Source: Ectocarpus siliculosus
Taxonomy: Eukaryota > Sar > Phaeophyceae > Ectocarpales > Ectocarpaceae
DNA: 64,000 nt
Reading direction: 5' to 3'
Assembly: GCA_000310025.1 (NCBI GenBank)
Contig: FN649759.1
Coordinates: 753,723-817,722, forward strand
The notes beneath the pieces are model-generated. The model had not been told where the DNA came from and did not search any database. It was given only the letters and a program-made list of their open reading frames with translations. The stretch's first letter is position 1. Every line of letters starts with the position of its first letter. Positions 1 through 11,740 of the stretch are shown piece after piece. The position numbers and the translations under genes are program-made.

Positions 1-2
1 TT

Positions 3-581
3 GGAGAGTCTTTCAACCGACCCTTGAACAACGTTCGATGGAAATCGTATGCAATCAGAGTTATCTCGTTCAAGTTGGCATTCAACCAGAAAGTACATGC
101 TGTGGAATGTCCCCGCTCCTTGGAGGTAATTAGGTTCGGAGATCGTTTTGCCGAGTGTGAGTCGCTTTCTCGCACGCAGTGGCCGCCCACACTACTCGAG
201 CTCGAGGTAGGGGGGGGGATGGGCCCAGGATTCCAACGTATAACTTTGCCGCAGAGCCTGCAGAAGTTGGTGCTTGGGGGCGAGTTTAATGGAAAGTTTC
301 GCCGTGTTCAGTTGCCACCTCGGCTGCAATCGCTTGTCTTCGGACGAAAGTACGCCCAGGCCATTTGTGGTCGACAGTCATGGCCTCGAACCCTCAAGGA
401 GATGTCATTTGGGGCGAGCTACAGGGAGGACCTAGGCCGAATTACGTGGCCTTCAGCTATAGTCGATCTGCGGTTTGAGGGGATGTCTGAAGATGACAAC
501 TTCGTTAAAAACTGCGTGTGGCCAAAGTCAGTGGAGAGGGTACATTTGCGGGGGGGGGTGGTCGTGACTCGCTCACCCTAG
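3..581 (+). CDS. FNIP-like / leucine-rich repeat protein, 3' part only
   Basis: The frame is open from the first bases of the window to a TAG at 579-581, so the true start lies upstream. The product shows repeats of about 22-24 residues, each with a W/L-P-x-[ST]-L core followed by a hydrophobic-FG step, such as WPPTLLELEVGG, LPQSLQKLVLGG, LPPRLQSLVFG and WPRTLKEMSFG, preceded by FNRPLNNVRW. This resembles the FNIP family of LRR-like solenoids, which usually mediate protein contacts and are abundant in amoebae and some algae. The last repeat runs into a glycine/valine-rich end. No catalytic domain is visible in this part. It could instead be an expressed fragment, because the upstream portion cannot be seen. 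Confidence 0.6.
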   Translation, partial: GESFNRPLNNVRWKSYAIRVISFKLAFNQKVHAVECPRSLEVIRFGDRFAECESLSRTQWPPTLLELEVGGGMGPGFQRITLPQSLQKLVLGGEFNGKFRRVQLPPRLQSLVFGRKYAQAICGRQSWPRTLKEMSFGASYREDLGRITWPSAIVDLRFEGMSEDDNFVKNCVWPKSVERVHLRGGVVVTRSP

Positions 582-1283
582 TGACAAGGGGAGCCTTTCC
601 TTCTTGGAAAAACAAGTACGTGTATCACGTCAAGTGAGTAGGTAGCTCGGGGTTTGTAGTAGGACAGACCACCCGGGCCCCCCAGGAGACGGACGGAGGG
701 GGTAGCCAATGTCAATCGCGTGCTAGCGTGCGTTCGTACAAGTTTTTTTTCCCCAATAGTGTTGTTGCAATGGTCTAAGGCTTGTTCATGGCCACTTGCT
801 TGGTCGAGATTACGGGACTAGACTTGTCATATGACCACCATAGGGGGGTCATGTAGCGTTTTGCGTTCTTAATGTACAACGATTGCCTGTTAGACGATAT
901 TTTTTTGTGTTAGGGTATTTCATTCGCATACCGCACGCATTGTTCGACCCTGACTCAAATGCTCACCTCGAGCCAAATACAGCAGCGCTGCGGCTCCATA
1001 CAGTGCAAATCTAGTGGGGGGATCCAGCATCGTGCGCTAGGGAGTGTATGAACCACTTTCTCACACCACACCAGGTTGGTTCGGGCAGATTAAACCTTGT
1101 GTGGCCGACACAAGTCAGCCGTGACGGTTGCCTGTCTGTCTCACCATGGGCGGGAAGGCCGGTCGGGTGAACTGAGCAAGAGGGTCCTGCGTGCTGCCAG
1201 CTCGCCACGCTTTGTTCAGTGTTTTTCGTTTGTTTGTGATTTTTTGGCTGGTCGAGTGGCCGCTCGTTGTACACTACACGACC
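582..1283. other. Intergenic stretch, nothing recognised
   Basis: No convincing coding frame, RNA gene or repeat is seen between the FNIP-like gene and the C-rich array. Short open frames near 1011-1298 lack coherent composition and I treat them as chance. Confidence 0.5.
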
Positions 1284-3350
1284 GCCCGACCGACCCAACC
1301 CTACCCTACCCTACCCAAAACCCAACCCTTTACCCAATCCAACGGCGACGAACGACGAAGAGACGGTGGCTAAGCCTCGTCGGCGGCGACCCAACCCCAA
1401 CCCAACCCCAACCCAGCACAACACAACCGTACCAAACCAAACCAACCCCCCCCGAGACCGAACCCAGACGGCCAACACGGACCAATCCAACCCGACCCAA
1501 CCCAATTTGTTCAACCCAACAGGATACGGTCGGTCGGGTAAAGACGAGACCATCAAAACACCTAGAGCAAGAACACAACACCCAAAATCCGCCCGATCCC
1601 AAGTGAACCGACTGCATTATGCAGGGCGGCACTTTCAACAACCAGGACACCCCAATGAAGACCTCTCCACCTAACCACACAGCAATTTGGCAACGCGCAA
1701 AAATACTACGCCACAAACATGTAGTACATAGGAACGTGACCCGCAGGAGACGAGCGACCACGAAGAAGTCCGTTCGAATCAGGCCGCCCGATCGACGGCT
1801 AAACCGACCGACGACCGACCGTCCGACCGACCGAACCAAACCCTACTCTACCCTATACCCTACACACAAACCAACCCCAACCCTACACCTACCCCAACCA
1901 GTCCGAACCATCGACCGACCGACTGACCCGACCCACACACTACACCCCAACCTAACCCAACCCAACCCAAAAAAAAACCAGACCAACCGACCGACCAAAT
2001 CCACCCTACCTACCCCTCCCTACCCCACCCTACACAACACTAAGCAACCCGCAACCCAACCATAACCCAACCGACCTAACGACCGACCGACCGATCCAAC
2101 CCATACTACCTCCAACGTAGCCCAAACCAACAAAACACCCAATGCGACCAACCAAACGACCAAGGGCACCCAACCCTACACCACACTGCACCACCCTGCC
2201 CTCGCCAATAACAAAACCCAACCCAACCCCAACCCAACCGACCGACCGAGCCAACCCACACTACCCCCAACCAAACTCCAATCCGACACCAAAACACAAC
2301 CCTACCAACCAAGCGACCAAACCCCCCCAACAACCCTACCCAACCCAACACAAAACCCAACCCAAACCCAACTCTAACCCGAACAACCGACCGATACTCA
2401 ACCCACCATGCTCCCAACCAAACACAACCCCACCCCAAAACGCAACCCGAGCAACCGACCGACCAAGCCCACCCTACCACCAAGCCAACCTTACTCTAAA
2501 CTACCGTACGCTACCTACCCTACGCTACCTAACCCACAACCCAACAAAAAACACAGAAACCAACACCAACCCCACAGACCGACCGACCGAGCCAACCCAC
2601 ACAACCCCCCTACACAACCCAACTCCTAACCCTAACCAACACCAACTCTAACCCGAACAACCTACCGAGACTCAATCCACCCTGCCTCCTACCCAATCCC
2701 AACCCGACCCCGAAACGCAACCCGAGCAACCGACCGACCAAGGCCACACTATCAACAACCCAACCTAACCCCGACCCTACCCTACACTACCCTACGCTAC
2801 ACCACCCCTAACCCAACACAATACACAGAAACCAACACCAACACAACCGACCGGCCGACCGACCGACCAACCGACCGACCGAGCCAACTCACCCTATCTC
2901 GAACCCAACCCAATCCGCCCCAAAACACAACCCGACCGACCGACCGACCGACCGACCCTACACACCCTACTTTACACCCTACCTTATCATACCCTACACT
3001 ACCCCGCCCTACCCAACCGAACACAAAAACAAACACAACTCGACCCCAAAACACAACCCGACCAACCCACGGACCGACAGACCGACCGACCGACCCGACC
3101 CGTGCTTCGCCCAACTCAATTCAACCCAAAATACAACCCAACGCCAGCCCGACCGACCGTCCGACAGACGAACCAAAGACAGACACCGTCTACCTCCAAC
3201 CCACCCCAACCCGCCCAAAAAACGCACCCCGACAAACCGAACGACGAAACACAAACTACCCAACCCAACGTTTCCCAACCCAAGCTTGCTCAACCTAATT
3301 CTCAACCCAACTCGACCGAGCGACCGACCGAGCGACCGACCGCAGCTACG
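1284..3350. repeat. Degenerate CCAACC / CCGACCGACC minisatellite array, strongly strand-asymmetric
   Basis: About 2 kb of short C- and A-rich words on the plus strand: CCAACC, CCTACC, CCAAACC and runs of CCGACCGACCGACC. G occurs almost only inside CGACC. The array is impure from about 1510 to 1790 (plus-strand text there is ordinary mixed sequence) and dense from 1790 to 3350. Long open frames occur in all phases because stops are rare in such DNA; they encode Pro/Thr/Asn-rich or Val/Gly/Trp-rich strings and are not genes. Words such as CCCAACCC and CCCTACCC resemble telomere-like motifs, but there is no fixed unit. Confidence 0.9.
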
Positions 3351-3518
3351 GGATGAAGAATATTTGAAAAGAATGCCAAATTGAAGGATGGATGGGTCTT
3401 TCTTCCCGATGAAATATTATTCTTCCGTGTTCACGGCAAGAACACCACACGCATCCATATCCATCCTCGACTCGTCTTCTTTTTGTGAAGTTGAAGCTAA
3501 AAAGTAGCCTCGCCAGGT

Positions 3519-3660
3519 AGGTCTGTCTGCCGTTCGTTCTTGTATGCTGCTGCAATACTTCGCCAAACGTGTGCTGTATGCATACACGGAGGTCTGTCTG
3601 CCGTTCGTTCTTGTATGCTGCTGCAATACTTCGCCAAACGTGTGCTGTATGCATACACGG
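3519..3660. repeat. Perfect 71-bp tandem duplication (two copies)
   Basis: The unit beginning AGGTCTGTCTGCCGTTCG and ending GCATACACGG occupies 3519-3589 and again 3590-3660 without visible differences. It contains TGCTGCTG and a GTATGCATAC palindrome. A recent tandem duplication is the simplest reading; assembly duplication is the alternative. Confidence 0.9.
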
Positions 3661-3662
3661 AG

Positions 3663-4783
3663 GGGCTCAGAGGGAGAGGCCGAGATCTGTCAATTAGATT
3701 AGCCAGCTACTTTTTCTAGTCACCGCAGGACGCGGTCCATCTAGATCAGAAAGGACACATCGATAATGTGTCCTTTTCTCCCGAGTTACTTTTTTACACG
3801 GTGAACAGCGCATGATAATGCGGTATGCATCCGTACCTCAACCCTTAGCCGATCTGTTTCGTAACCAGAAGCGGCCTACCCGGGGGCTGCTGTTATTGTT
3901 ATTACTGCTGAACGATCTAAACGATATCAATCGATCTTTCTACATGTATGTATGTACGTCTATCCTGTTTATGGGAGGCATGTATGTGCTGTGTACAGCA
4001 GCAGTAGTGTAATAGTGCGCCGAGATAAATGAACTTTCTTCCTGCATCGATTGCCTGCACATCAATGATGACTCCTCGATCCTTATGTAGACTATGTGTG
4101 GGAGGCATGTCATGTAATGTGCAGGCACATGAAAGCTTTTCGGCAATCTTTTTCAGTATTCAAGACATGAATTCTTCGTTCTTTTGTTGTTGTGTAGACA
4201 ACGCGGCCTTGTTGGTCTGTTGTTGTATACATTTACTGCTGTACGCTGTGTGAAATATCTCTACACTGACTGTAAGACTGCAACCAGTATTTCATGTTTT
4301 GACAGGAATAAATACACGCAAGAATCCGTCGGGGAGCCACACCTACCTACTACCTGTCTCTCCTGACACACAGCAACCCACAGGGAATATGTACAGCAGC
4401 AGCCAGAGTATTATCTGTACAACAGTATACTGCTGCTGCTGCCCTGCTGCTGGATGGATGATGTTCAGCTTATTATTATAGCAACCCCACATTCCAGCAC
4501 AGCAATAGCCTAGCAGCGAGAACTACAACCTACAGATATTTAGATATACATCTACAGAGCACTACATATATATTCAGAACAGGCAGACAGGGGTAGGTAC
4601 AGAGCACGCTGCTTTTTGTTTGATATGCATGTATGTATGTACATATATGTATGTGCATACAGCAGAAGAAACAGCAGAAGAACATGCCACTTTCCTTTCT
4701 ACGGATGGACTCTCTCTTTTTTTGTGCCCCCCTCCTACATACTTTTCTGCTACTACTGCTGCTGTGTCACTCATGCGCCACAA
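3663..4783. other. Gene-poor stretch with CAG/CTG microsatellite patches
   Basis: No supported gene. CAG or CTG clusters occur around 4393-4455 (AGCAGCAGCC, then TGCTGCTGCTG) and CATGTATGTATGT-type runs near 3943-3960 and 4625-4650. The short open frames here have low-complexity or Cys-rich translations without family resemblance. Confidence 0.5.
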
Positions 4784-5340
4784 CCGCGGCCGCTCTCGGC
4801 GCGAGACACGGGGTGCCGCACCTTGCGTGCCTCGGTCTCTATCCGCGCGAAAGGGGAGCGCTGGATTGGTAGCCGTGAGGTTGTTCTAAGACAGGGACCT
4901 CATTGGCACAGCACAGCAGCAGCTGCTGCTGAAGCAGCGCACCCCAAACCGATTTAAATGTACCGCAGAGTTGGTTGCTAAGCAACCCACGCAGACTCAA
5001 CGCGGCATGACCGCGGCCGCGCTGGGCACCAGACGCGGCGGGCCGTGTATTTTGTGCGTCGGTCTCCCTCGACGCGAAAGGAAAAAGCAATGGATTGATT
5101 GGTTATAGGGTTAGGCTTCTATAGCAGATAGACCACCGCAGCTAGCTGTGCCCACAGCAGCTGCCCCCCCAATAAACGATTTGATTTACCTATACTTTAT
5201 GTAGCGCAGCCGGTAGCGCGGCGCCGCGCCGCCACCTCCGCACGCACACTGCGCCACCGTCGCGGCCGCGCTGTGGGCTGTGCGCGAGACACGGCGCGCA
5301 GCACCTTGTGTGCATTAGTCTGCCTCCTCTTCTCCAGAGC
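4784..5340. repeat. Three degenerate direct copies of a GC-rich ~240-bp repeat
   Basis: A block beginning CGCGGCCGC, then CGC-rich text, a GTGC(G/A)T-(C/T)GGTCTC-like stretch and a CGCGAAAGG-type end occurs at about 4784, 5010 and 5261. Between copies are similar spacers with an AGCAGCAGCTGC-type tract (about 4910 and 5150) and an A/T-rich CCAATAAACGATTTGATT-like or CCGATTTAAATG text. The repetition is imperfect, with a period of about 230-250 bp. The function is unknown. Confidence 0.6.
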
Positions 5341-5589
5341 CGGAGGCTGAAACATCGAACAGCGCGTTTTGAAAAGGGACGACAAAAACAACAACAACAA
5401 CGACGACGACGACGGCGACGACAACAAAGGCCTACAAACATTTGTTTTATACTTACCTGATACCTGACTAGAACAGTTAAACGTCACGATTATCATCCTC
5501 CGAGTGTATTTGTAACATAATGTAACGCCTACGAGGAAAGACTCTTATCATGCATGTGCGCCGACAGGTTCAAACAAAGTTGCGCATGG

Positions 5590-5925
5590 GTACCAACACG
5601 TACAACCATGGTCACACTCTTGCCATGGTCAACCATGGTCAACCATGATGAACTTCACCATGGTTAACCATGGTTGACCACCGGTTAACCATTCACCATG
5701 ATTAACCATGGTTACCCATGGTTGACCATGGTTGACCACCGTGGTTAACCATGGTTAACCAATGGTTAACCATGGTGGATGACCATGGATGACCATGGAT
5801 GACCATGGCTAGCCATGGTCATTGACCATGGATGACCATGGCTAACCATGGTTAACCATGGTGGTTAACCATGGTTAACCATGGTCATGACCATGGTTAA
5901 CCATGGTTAACCATGGTGAAAATGC
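5590..5925. repeat. Tandem array of CATG-centred palindromes (AACCATGGTT type)
   Basis: A run of about 330 bp made of CCATGGTTAACCATGG, CCATGGTTGACCATGG and CCATGGATGACCATGG variants. Each word is itself a near-palindrome (AACCATGGTT and GGTTAACC), so the strand could fold at many registers. The array ends where homology to the KTD-TLDc-KTD pseudogene begins (about 5930-5960), and replaces that gene's normal 3' end. Confidence 0.9.
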
Positions 5926-5934
5926 CGATAATGT

Positions 5935-7721
5935 ACAAGACCCTCTCCGGGTGAAAGGCCGAAAACTCTCGCAGCCTGGAAAGTACATGTTAACGAACTC
6001 CTCGAAAGGCGCGCGATCATCAGCTGTTTCGATGGCAACAAGGACCGCCGCCCCCATCTTGTTATCGTCACCAGCCCAGGCTTCACGCTTCTTCATCCTC
6101 AACACATCAAGAACCTTCGAGAATACCGAAGGGCTGCAGTCTTTGACCAGCCGGCGTTGTTAGAAAGGCTTACCCATTAGACTACTTAGTCAGCGCTGAC
6201 TGAGTATAGTCTAATGGGTAAGCCTTCAGGCGTCCATGCGGGTCTTTGTCGGTGACGGGCCATTCGGATTCGTCGAATCGAGCGGCAAGGGCTGAGTCAG
6301 GGCATGCTTGGAGAGTTGAAAGCAGAGACGTCATCCTCTCGGTCTTTCTAGGCCCACGAACGCTTCGGTCGATCATAGGGTCTTCGACACCGGCAGCCGT
6401 GTGAGGGCCAAACACCGCTGTCAAGGCTTTGACGGAAGCTGCCACCATGGTGTTTGCTTGGACGAGCTCAAGCGGAGCCATGTGGAGTGCTGCCCGTTCA
6501 TCTTTCAGCGACTCGGCGATGGACGAACCGAACCTGTATACATATCGTTCTCGTGCTCCTCTGCCGACATAGCACTAGTTCCAACATATGATGCACAGTC
6601 GATGAGACCGGTGACAGTCGGCGGGGTAGGTGACGTGTTTACCGTTTGCTGCACTCGAAACATCTCGATACCCATGATCGCGTTGTGATTGAGAGCGAGA
6701 AAACTATGTCCAGCCGGGATGTCGTATATGGTGTTCCTGATCATAAGCGTCCGGGTGCACCAATACCCAAGCAAGTTCACGAACGAACTCCCAAAACACG
6801 GACCATGGCCTCGAGAGCAATTCACGACACCGACTTTGCCTCCCCTGACACCCCACTTGATGGGTTGAAAGTTGTCTGATCCTTCTTTGCCGACCTTTAG
6901 CATTAACAAGAACGATCCGAGTGAATCACTTCCTAGGTGAACTTCAGGGCCAGGTGGTGGAGTCTATGGAACGCTGGAATACCCCCCAATAACGCTGTCA
7001 CTGTCTTCGTTGCTTTCAGCTTTCACCCGAAACAAGGAGACCGTCGAGGGACTGTCATCGCCGCACCGGGCATGGACCGCATCACCAGACCAGCCATCCC
7101 GGGATGCACGGTAGAGCAGCTCCAGCCCCTCCGGCCTACCGGGACACCACCCCAAAATAGTGGCTGTTAGCCGCTCGGCTTCATCGTGTGGCAGTGTAGC
7201 GCTGCCTCCACTTAAACTCACACACCGACCTCCACATGTGACCCAAGGGCGCTGGAGGCATGCTCGAGATATTTCTGTTCCTCTTCAGGGAAGCTGGCAT
7301 GTCCGGGCCTCTTTGATGCACCATCACAGAGAAGTTCCTCGACGCACATGGGAGACTCATCCAGCACAATATGGCCATCGCGAGAACGAGGAAGACGCTT
7401 GTCCCACACACACCCTTCGAGCAGATCTCCCAGCGTCCAAGTTGATGATGATGCTTCGCCTGTCTTCCTGAACACTGACCTAGCAATGTTGACGTCCAGC
7501 CCACCGGCGTTCAATCTCACCATGTTTGGCTGGATAGATGACACCATGGACATGCCGGCCTCGCTCATTTTGGACTCGAGGTCTTCCCAACCGGAATCCA
7601 GCTTGGCGCACTCTTGCTTCATCTCTTTCGTCCGGTGGTCAAGAAGTTCTTCCAGCTTCTGAGCGTGCGCCTTTGCTGCCGTCGAAAAGCGCTCATGCTC
7701 GTTGGCATGGTGGCGAGTCAT
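5935..7721 (-). pseudogene. KTD-TLDc-KTD family gene, copy A, broken
   Basis: Reading leftward from the ATG at 7721 (MTRHHANEHERFSTAAKA), the order matches whole copy D: coiled coil, first KTD/BTB-like domain (RLNAGGLDVNIARSVF), TLDc-like domain (LLYRASRDGWSGDAVHARC), then a second KTD-like domain and a YFPGCESF tail. It is not one frame: the frame shifts near 7220, stops occur near 6960 and 6505, and a 76-bp palindromic insert sits at 6157-6232 inside the second KTD. The last residues are lost where the CATG palindrome array begins. It is a decayed paralog of copies C and D. The NAGG for NVGG change in the first KTD is also unusual. Confidence 0.85.
6157..6232. mobile_element. 76-bp palindromic (hairpin) insert in copy A
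   Basis: Absent at the matching place in copies C and D. The arms AAGGCTTACCCATTAG (6165-6184) and CTAATGGGTAAGCCTT (6207-6226) are perfect inverted repeats of 20 bp. Between them is an inner palindrome AGTCAGCGCTGACT (6188-6201). GGCG at 6153-6156 and at 6229-6232 may be a 4-bp target duplication. It could be a tiny MITE. A related core lies at 20349-20364 with different arms. Confidence 0.7.
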
Positions 7722-8185
7722 CGTTGTTGGAACACGCAATATCAGTGCAATAAGGCAGTACTCAAAGTCTGGCCTGCTTGAAATCCTGTGAGAACGTTTG
7801 ATGTACCGGAAACATGCAAGGCGGAAGCCAACGGGTGCTCCTGTTGGACATTGCGAAATTTCCTTTGAGAGAGCGTATCTGTAAAAACATCAGGACCCGA
7901 CAATGAATCAGTCGGTTTTGATCAAATTCATGTTGAAAATTCGATTCATATTTATGAATGCTGAGAGCGCGCACAACACATTCATGGGGGCGAAATTCAA
8001 GCATTATGAAAGACATGTTTTACATCATGAGCGCGCACTTTCACCGGCACGTTGTTTCGCTCCACGACATCGATGGAGGTTCAATGTAGCAGCCACAAAT
8101 ATTAGAGCAGGTGCCCTACATAGCAGCATCAGCATTGGAGCGCGGATGAAGATCTGTGAGAGTCATAACTTCAAACGGGATTGGC
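7722..8185. other. 5' flank of copy A, conserved with the flank of copy E
   Basis: The text upstream of the copy A start (for example CTTGAAATCCTGTGAGAACG, then GCAAGGCGG and GGGTGCTCCTGTTGGACA) recurs in order upstream of copies E (from 54766), D (from 30268) and C (from 24951). It is probably the promoter and leader region carried along in the duplications. No TATA box or other element can be assigned with confidence. Confidence 0.6.
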
Positions 8186-8567
8186 TGGGAGGGTCTCCCA
8201 CACTTTCTACGGTTTTGCTAAACCGCCCCTGGGAAATCCATGGGCAGCCCGTGGGGAATTCCCACGGGCAAGCCAATGGGTAGCCAGCGGGCAGCCCATG
8301 GGCGGTCAATGAGTGCCCTTCAACCGGAACCAGTGTACTGCCAAACAAATATATTATCTGTTTAGAAACGGGCATTATAACGGCTAATAACCCTAACGCT
8401 AACCCTAACCCTAACCTCAAGCCCACACGATACGTGCTAGGTTGGCGCTGGGTGGCTAAGTTCTAGGTGTAGGTGCCTACGGTGAGCACTTCGTGGGCGG
8501 ATCATGGGCTGCCCATGGGTGCCCCATGGGCGGTTTAGCAAAACTGTCAGTAGTGTGGTAGATTGGG
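8186..8567. mobile_element. MITE-like element with CCCATGGG subterminal repeats and telomere-like core (copy 1)
   Basis: The ends read TCTCCCACACTTTCTACG on the left and, reverse-complemented, TCTACCACACTACTGACAG on the right. Both continue GTTTTGCTAAACCGCCC, giving imperfect terminal inverted repeats of about 40 bp. Inside them lie CCATGGGC-type palindromic words. The centre holds CTAACCCTAACCCTAACC (8389-8416). No coding capacity. The same family lies inverted at 56913-57331. It is non-autonomous; the mobilising transposase is not identified. Confidence 0.8.
8389..8416. repeat. Interstitial telomere-like CCCTAA tract
   Basis: Four near-perfect CCCTAA units (one with GCTAA) inside the MITE. 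Because the tract recurs inside the second copy of the element (57128-57154), it belongs to the element and is not a chromosome end. Confidence 0.8.
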
Positions 8568-10150
8568 CCGGACGACGGGTGAAGTACCGATGGAGGGCGT
8601 AGGGGGCACCAAGGACGTCGCGATGACGGCGCCGTGGATGGAAGTTGGGTTACAGGGCGCGAGTCTGCCGTCGTTGGCATCACGTTTGATCAAGTCGGGT
8701 ATGCACAATCGTACTCCATCCTGTCTCCTGAGGCAAGCGAGCAAGTGCAGGGGCGACTAATGGGGAGTATGAGATTCCGAGAAAGTGGTGGAGATCGCCT
8801 AGCACAAATCGACCACGTCCGGCAACGAGCGGCGTGACTGAGCGCGATTATGGGTGAATGTCGACATGGGGGGTAGCAGCGTTCACGCAAGTACCACATC
8901 TAATTTGACATATGTGATCTTCTGAATACTGTAGAAGAAGCTGTTTCGAGCTCTGTTGAGACGGCCAAGGCCACCAGTATAAGGAAATGGCGAATGTTTC
9001 AGGTATTGCAATTGACCAATTCGTACCTTCGACAGAGGGGTGGGCGAAGGTACGTTTCAGACAGGGTTTCGCTGGTTTCATCAGACAACTACGTGTTTCG
9101 CCTACTGGTTTGCCGAGGACCTGAGGGGATGACAGCAAGAAAGAGGGGTTGGTGGTGAATCGACCCGGAGCGGGACGTAAAATCAAGGTAGCCCTCTCCC
9201 ACCATCTAAGATAGTTGCCATGGAATCTGAGACGAAATGCCAACGCGTGCGCGTGTTACTCTTCCAGCATGTGTGGTATGGCGTGACATGGGCTCTTGCG
9301 TACAAGTCACGCCATAAAACTCTAGTCTATTTTGCCTATTCAAGGGGTCGGGGGAGGTTTGCACATAGGTCTCCTCTTCAACGTCTCAGCCAAACCTCCC
9401 GCCAAGATATATTATCGCAATCAAATTTGTAAGAATCTACCAATCGGGAGAAGCACCCGCGGAATACCGCGAGCGTACAACGCTATTTAGAAGCAGGATA
9501 GTAACCCTATTGATGGAAGCGAGGCCGAGAGAAGCGAGGCTGTTCTTCATCGAGTTTGGCGAGCTACAAGCCCCATTGCGATTCCTTGAAGCACTTTTGG
9601 TCATGGTTACAGACCTACAAAACATTACCACAGACTACACAGAGCTGGTCGGGCGTCCAACAAGTTTCGCACAGTCTCTCCTGGGGCGGCGGTAAAAAAG
9701 GTATTTAGATCCGGGCGTTATACAGGGGTTGCCTCCTGGGCGCATGAGATGACATGCAGCAGTACTCCGTTTGGGTCTCGGAGGACAAATGGATTCGCTC
9801 ATTATCACCATAGATTCCGTCGTACAGAGCGCTCCCACACCCATCCCAAGCTTGGCGCGCTACTGCACATGAAGCACCTAAAATGCTGCTGTTGTACTCA
9901 TTCGTGGTCATGCCCACACCCAAAGCAAAGCACGTGCATGTCTCCATGCCACACATGCACCGGGTCGTTTTGCACACATCGGGGTATCCTGCAGCGCGTT
10001 CGTTTGTTTGTTGTACCACTTTTCGACAATCTCGTCGAAAGACATGTTCAGCGATGCATCCGATTTTTCGGTTGCGATGGTTGCTTTTACATCGACACGA
10101 CAAACACAGGGGGCGAACCGCACGCGGAGTGTTTGCAGAGCTGACCACAT
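8568..10150. other. Paralogous flank of copy A, no supported gene
   Basis: Large parts match the flank of copy E: around 8580-8900 with 55210-55470, around 9080-9240 with 55690-55870, 9265-9480 with 56460-56670, and 9985-10140 with 57690-57870. Shared landmarks include CGTTCGTTTGTTTGT and ATCGGGAGAAGCACCCGCGG. The open frames here are not conserved between the two copies, so they are unlikely to be coding. Confidence 0.6.
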
Positions 10151-10261
10151 CTGTGATGCCTCGGGTGAGCTCAGCCCTGATCGATCAGGCACCCTGAACT
10201 CAAGCGCCCGCGGCGACGCCCGGCGCGGGAGAAAAAAAAAGGTCTACGGCAAATTCGAAGG

Positions 10262-10600
10262 CGTTTGCCTGAGATACATTCCCATGCCTGAAATGTCAAA
10301 GTTGCATAGTGCCTGGACGTGCCTGACATGTGCCTGAGACTTTTGTGTATAGGATTCAGGACAGCACACCGAACCGAACTTCTCTCAAGGCCAAACTAAC
10401 AAGCCGGGGGGGGTAGTAGTGCATCCCTGTCTTAAACAGTGGAGCCCCACATCTGAGGTAGCTTGGTGGCCTGACGGAGCCTCCAGACCCCCGCCGGGTC
10501 CCAGTGTTATGGGAGGTGGCGATAATATTTCCTCGCTTCCGTGAAGGTGATACTTTCGTTGCCTTGCCCCAAGTCAGGCGTCTCAGGCACCACTGTGTCA
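10262..10600. repeat. Possible small element with inverted TGCCTGA repeats
   Basis: TGCCTGA occurs repeatedly on the plus strand at 10266-10335 and as TCAGGCA on the opposite strand at about 10575-10605. GTTTGCCTGA lies near both ends in inverted orientation. The arrangement resembles subterminal repeats of a non-autonomous DNA transposon, but no clean terminal repeat or target duplication is seen. Confidence 0.3.
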
Positions 10601-11740
10601 GGCAAACCCCTGTATGATAAAAGGGGCTCTCTGGCAAATACTAGGGAATGCCTGAGCAACCATGGCTCACGGTGAACTAAAACAAGGTCGACTCAACCCC
10701 AAGAAGTGGGTTGTCCTTTTCACATATCTCCATATTCGGATTCGTCCCTTTGGCACAAAAACGTACAATAGAAACAGAGAACGACGCAAGAGGTGGATTG
10801 TTTTGCACCGTTTCTCGCAGCTCCAGTCGACATTGGTGACTCTCGCGCGGCCATATTCGCGCCAATATTCAACTGCAGTATTATGTCTCCCCATGCGGGC
10901 AAAAAAAATAAAAAATCGGGCAGTATCGACAATCGATGGAGGTGTACACACATCTGCAAACTCGTGGGACGACTACATGGTGTAAATTGGGATCACCGCT
11001 ACAGCCGCGCCTGAGTAGCTACGAAAAGCTGACCAAACTCAAGCATGGTGACTCCTCAGAGCGGCCAGCTGTGGCGCAACCCCCGTAGAAACGATGACGG
11101 GACTGCCTCCAATGCTGGAAAAAACATCGGATTGGTCTCTTGAAGTGCTCAGTGCTCCGTATGGGTAGGATGTACTTGGGATCCTTACCGTACGATGTGC
11201 ACGCAAGATGTACAAAAATGCAGCATTGTTGACCTGTACGACGGGTAGCAGAAAGAACCTCAGAAAATTCACAAGACGGTGCTGTTCCCCAGATTTGCGA
11301 GCGTTTCGAGTAGCACAAACAAAAAAACGGAGGGCCACTTTTCCGTCCGGGTGCATAGATTTACGTGTTCGTGGTAGTGTGTGACGTGTTCGTGTCTCAA
11401 CTTCTCAAAACCCTGGGTGATCTACAAATATATGCGTACATAAGGAAAAAGTTCATGGGCACTGTACTCCTCTACCGTACGGCACGTTCATCGCGTATTC
11501 AACAGCCTTTCGGGCAAGCGTGGTTAAGCGGTAGAGAAGGTGAGGTCTGAACACAACATGGAACAAGTGCAGGCGGAGCCTCCTGACCCGCAGGAATTAT
11601 CCGTGCCCGAAAACACAAAATTCTAAATTCTCAAGCGCAGAGCGAACAAAATAGAAAAAAGGAGAAACGGAAGAAACCAGACCCCTTGGGTAGATTTCTA
11701 CCGGGGGTGATGTACCGTACCGTAGGTCGCACAAGACACC
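10601..11740. other. No supported gene
   Basis: Overlapping short frames occur on both strands at 10660-11360 without family resemblance or sustained coding composition. I see no RNA gene here. Confidence 0.4.

Noticed and set aside
1267-3305. Many long open frames in both strands of the C-rich array
   Set aside because: The array lacks stop-forming words in most phases. Translations are Pro/Thr/Asn-rich or Val/Gly/Trp-rich strings in every frame, so they reflect composition and not genes.
11505-11545. Possible tRNA (GGTTAAGCGGTAGAG text)
   Set aside because: No matching acceptor stem, anticodon arm or T-loop follows at the right distance.
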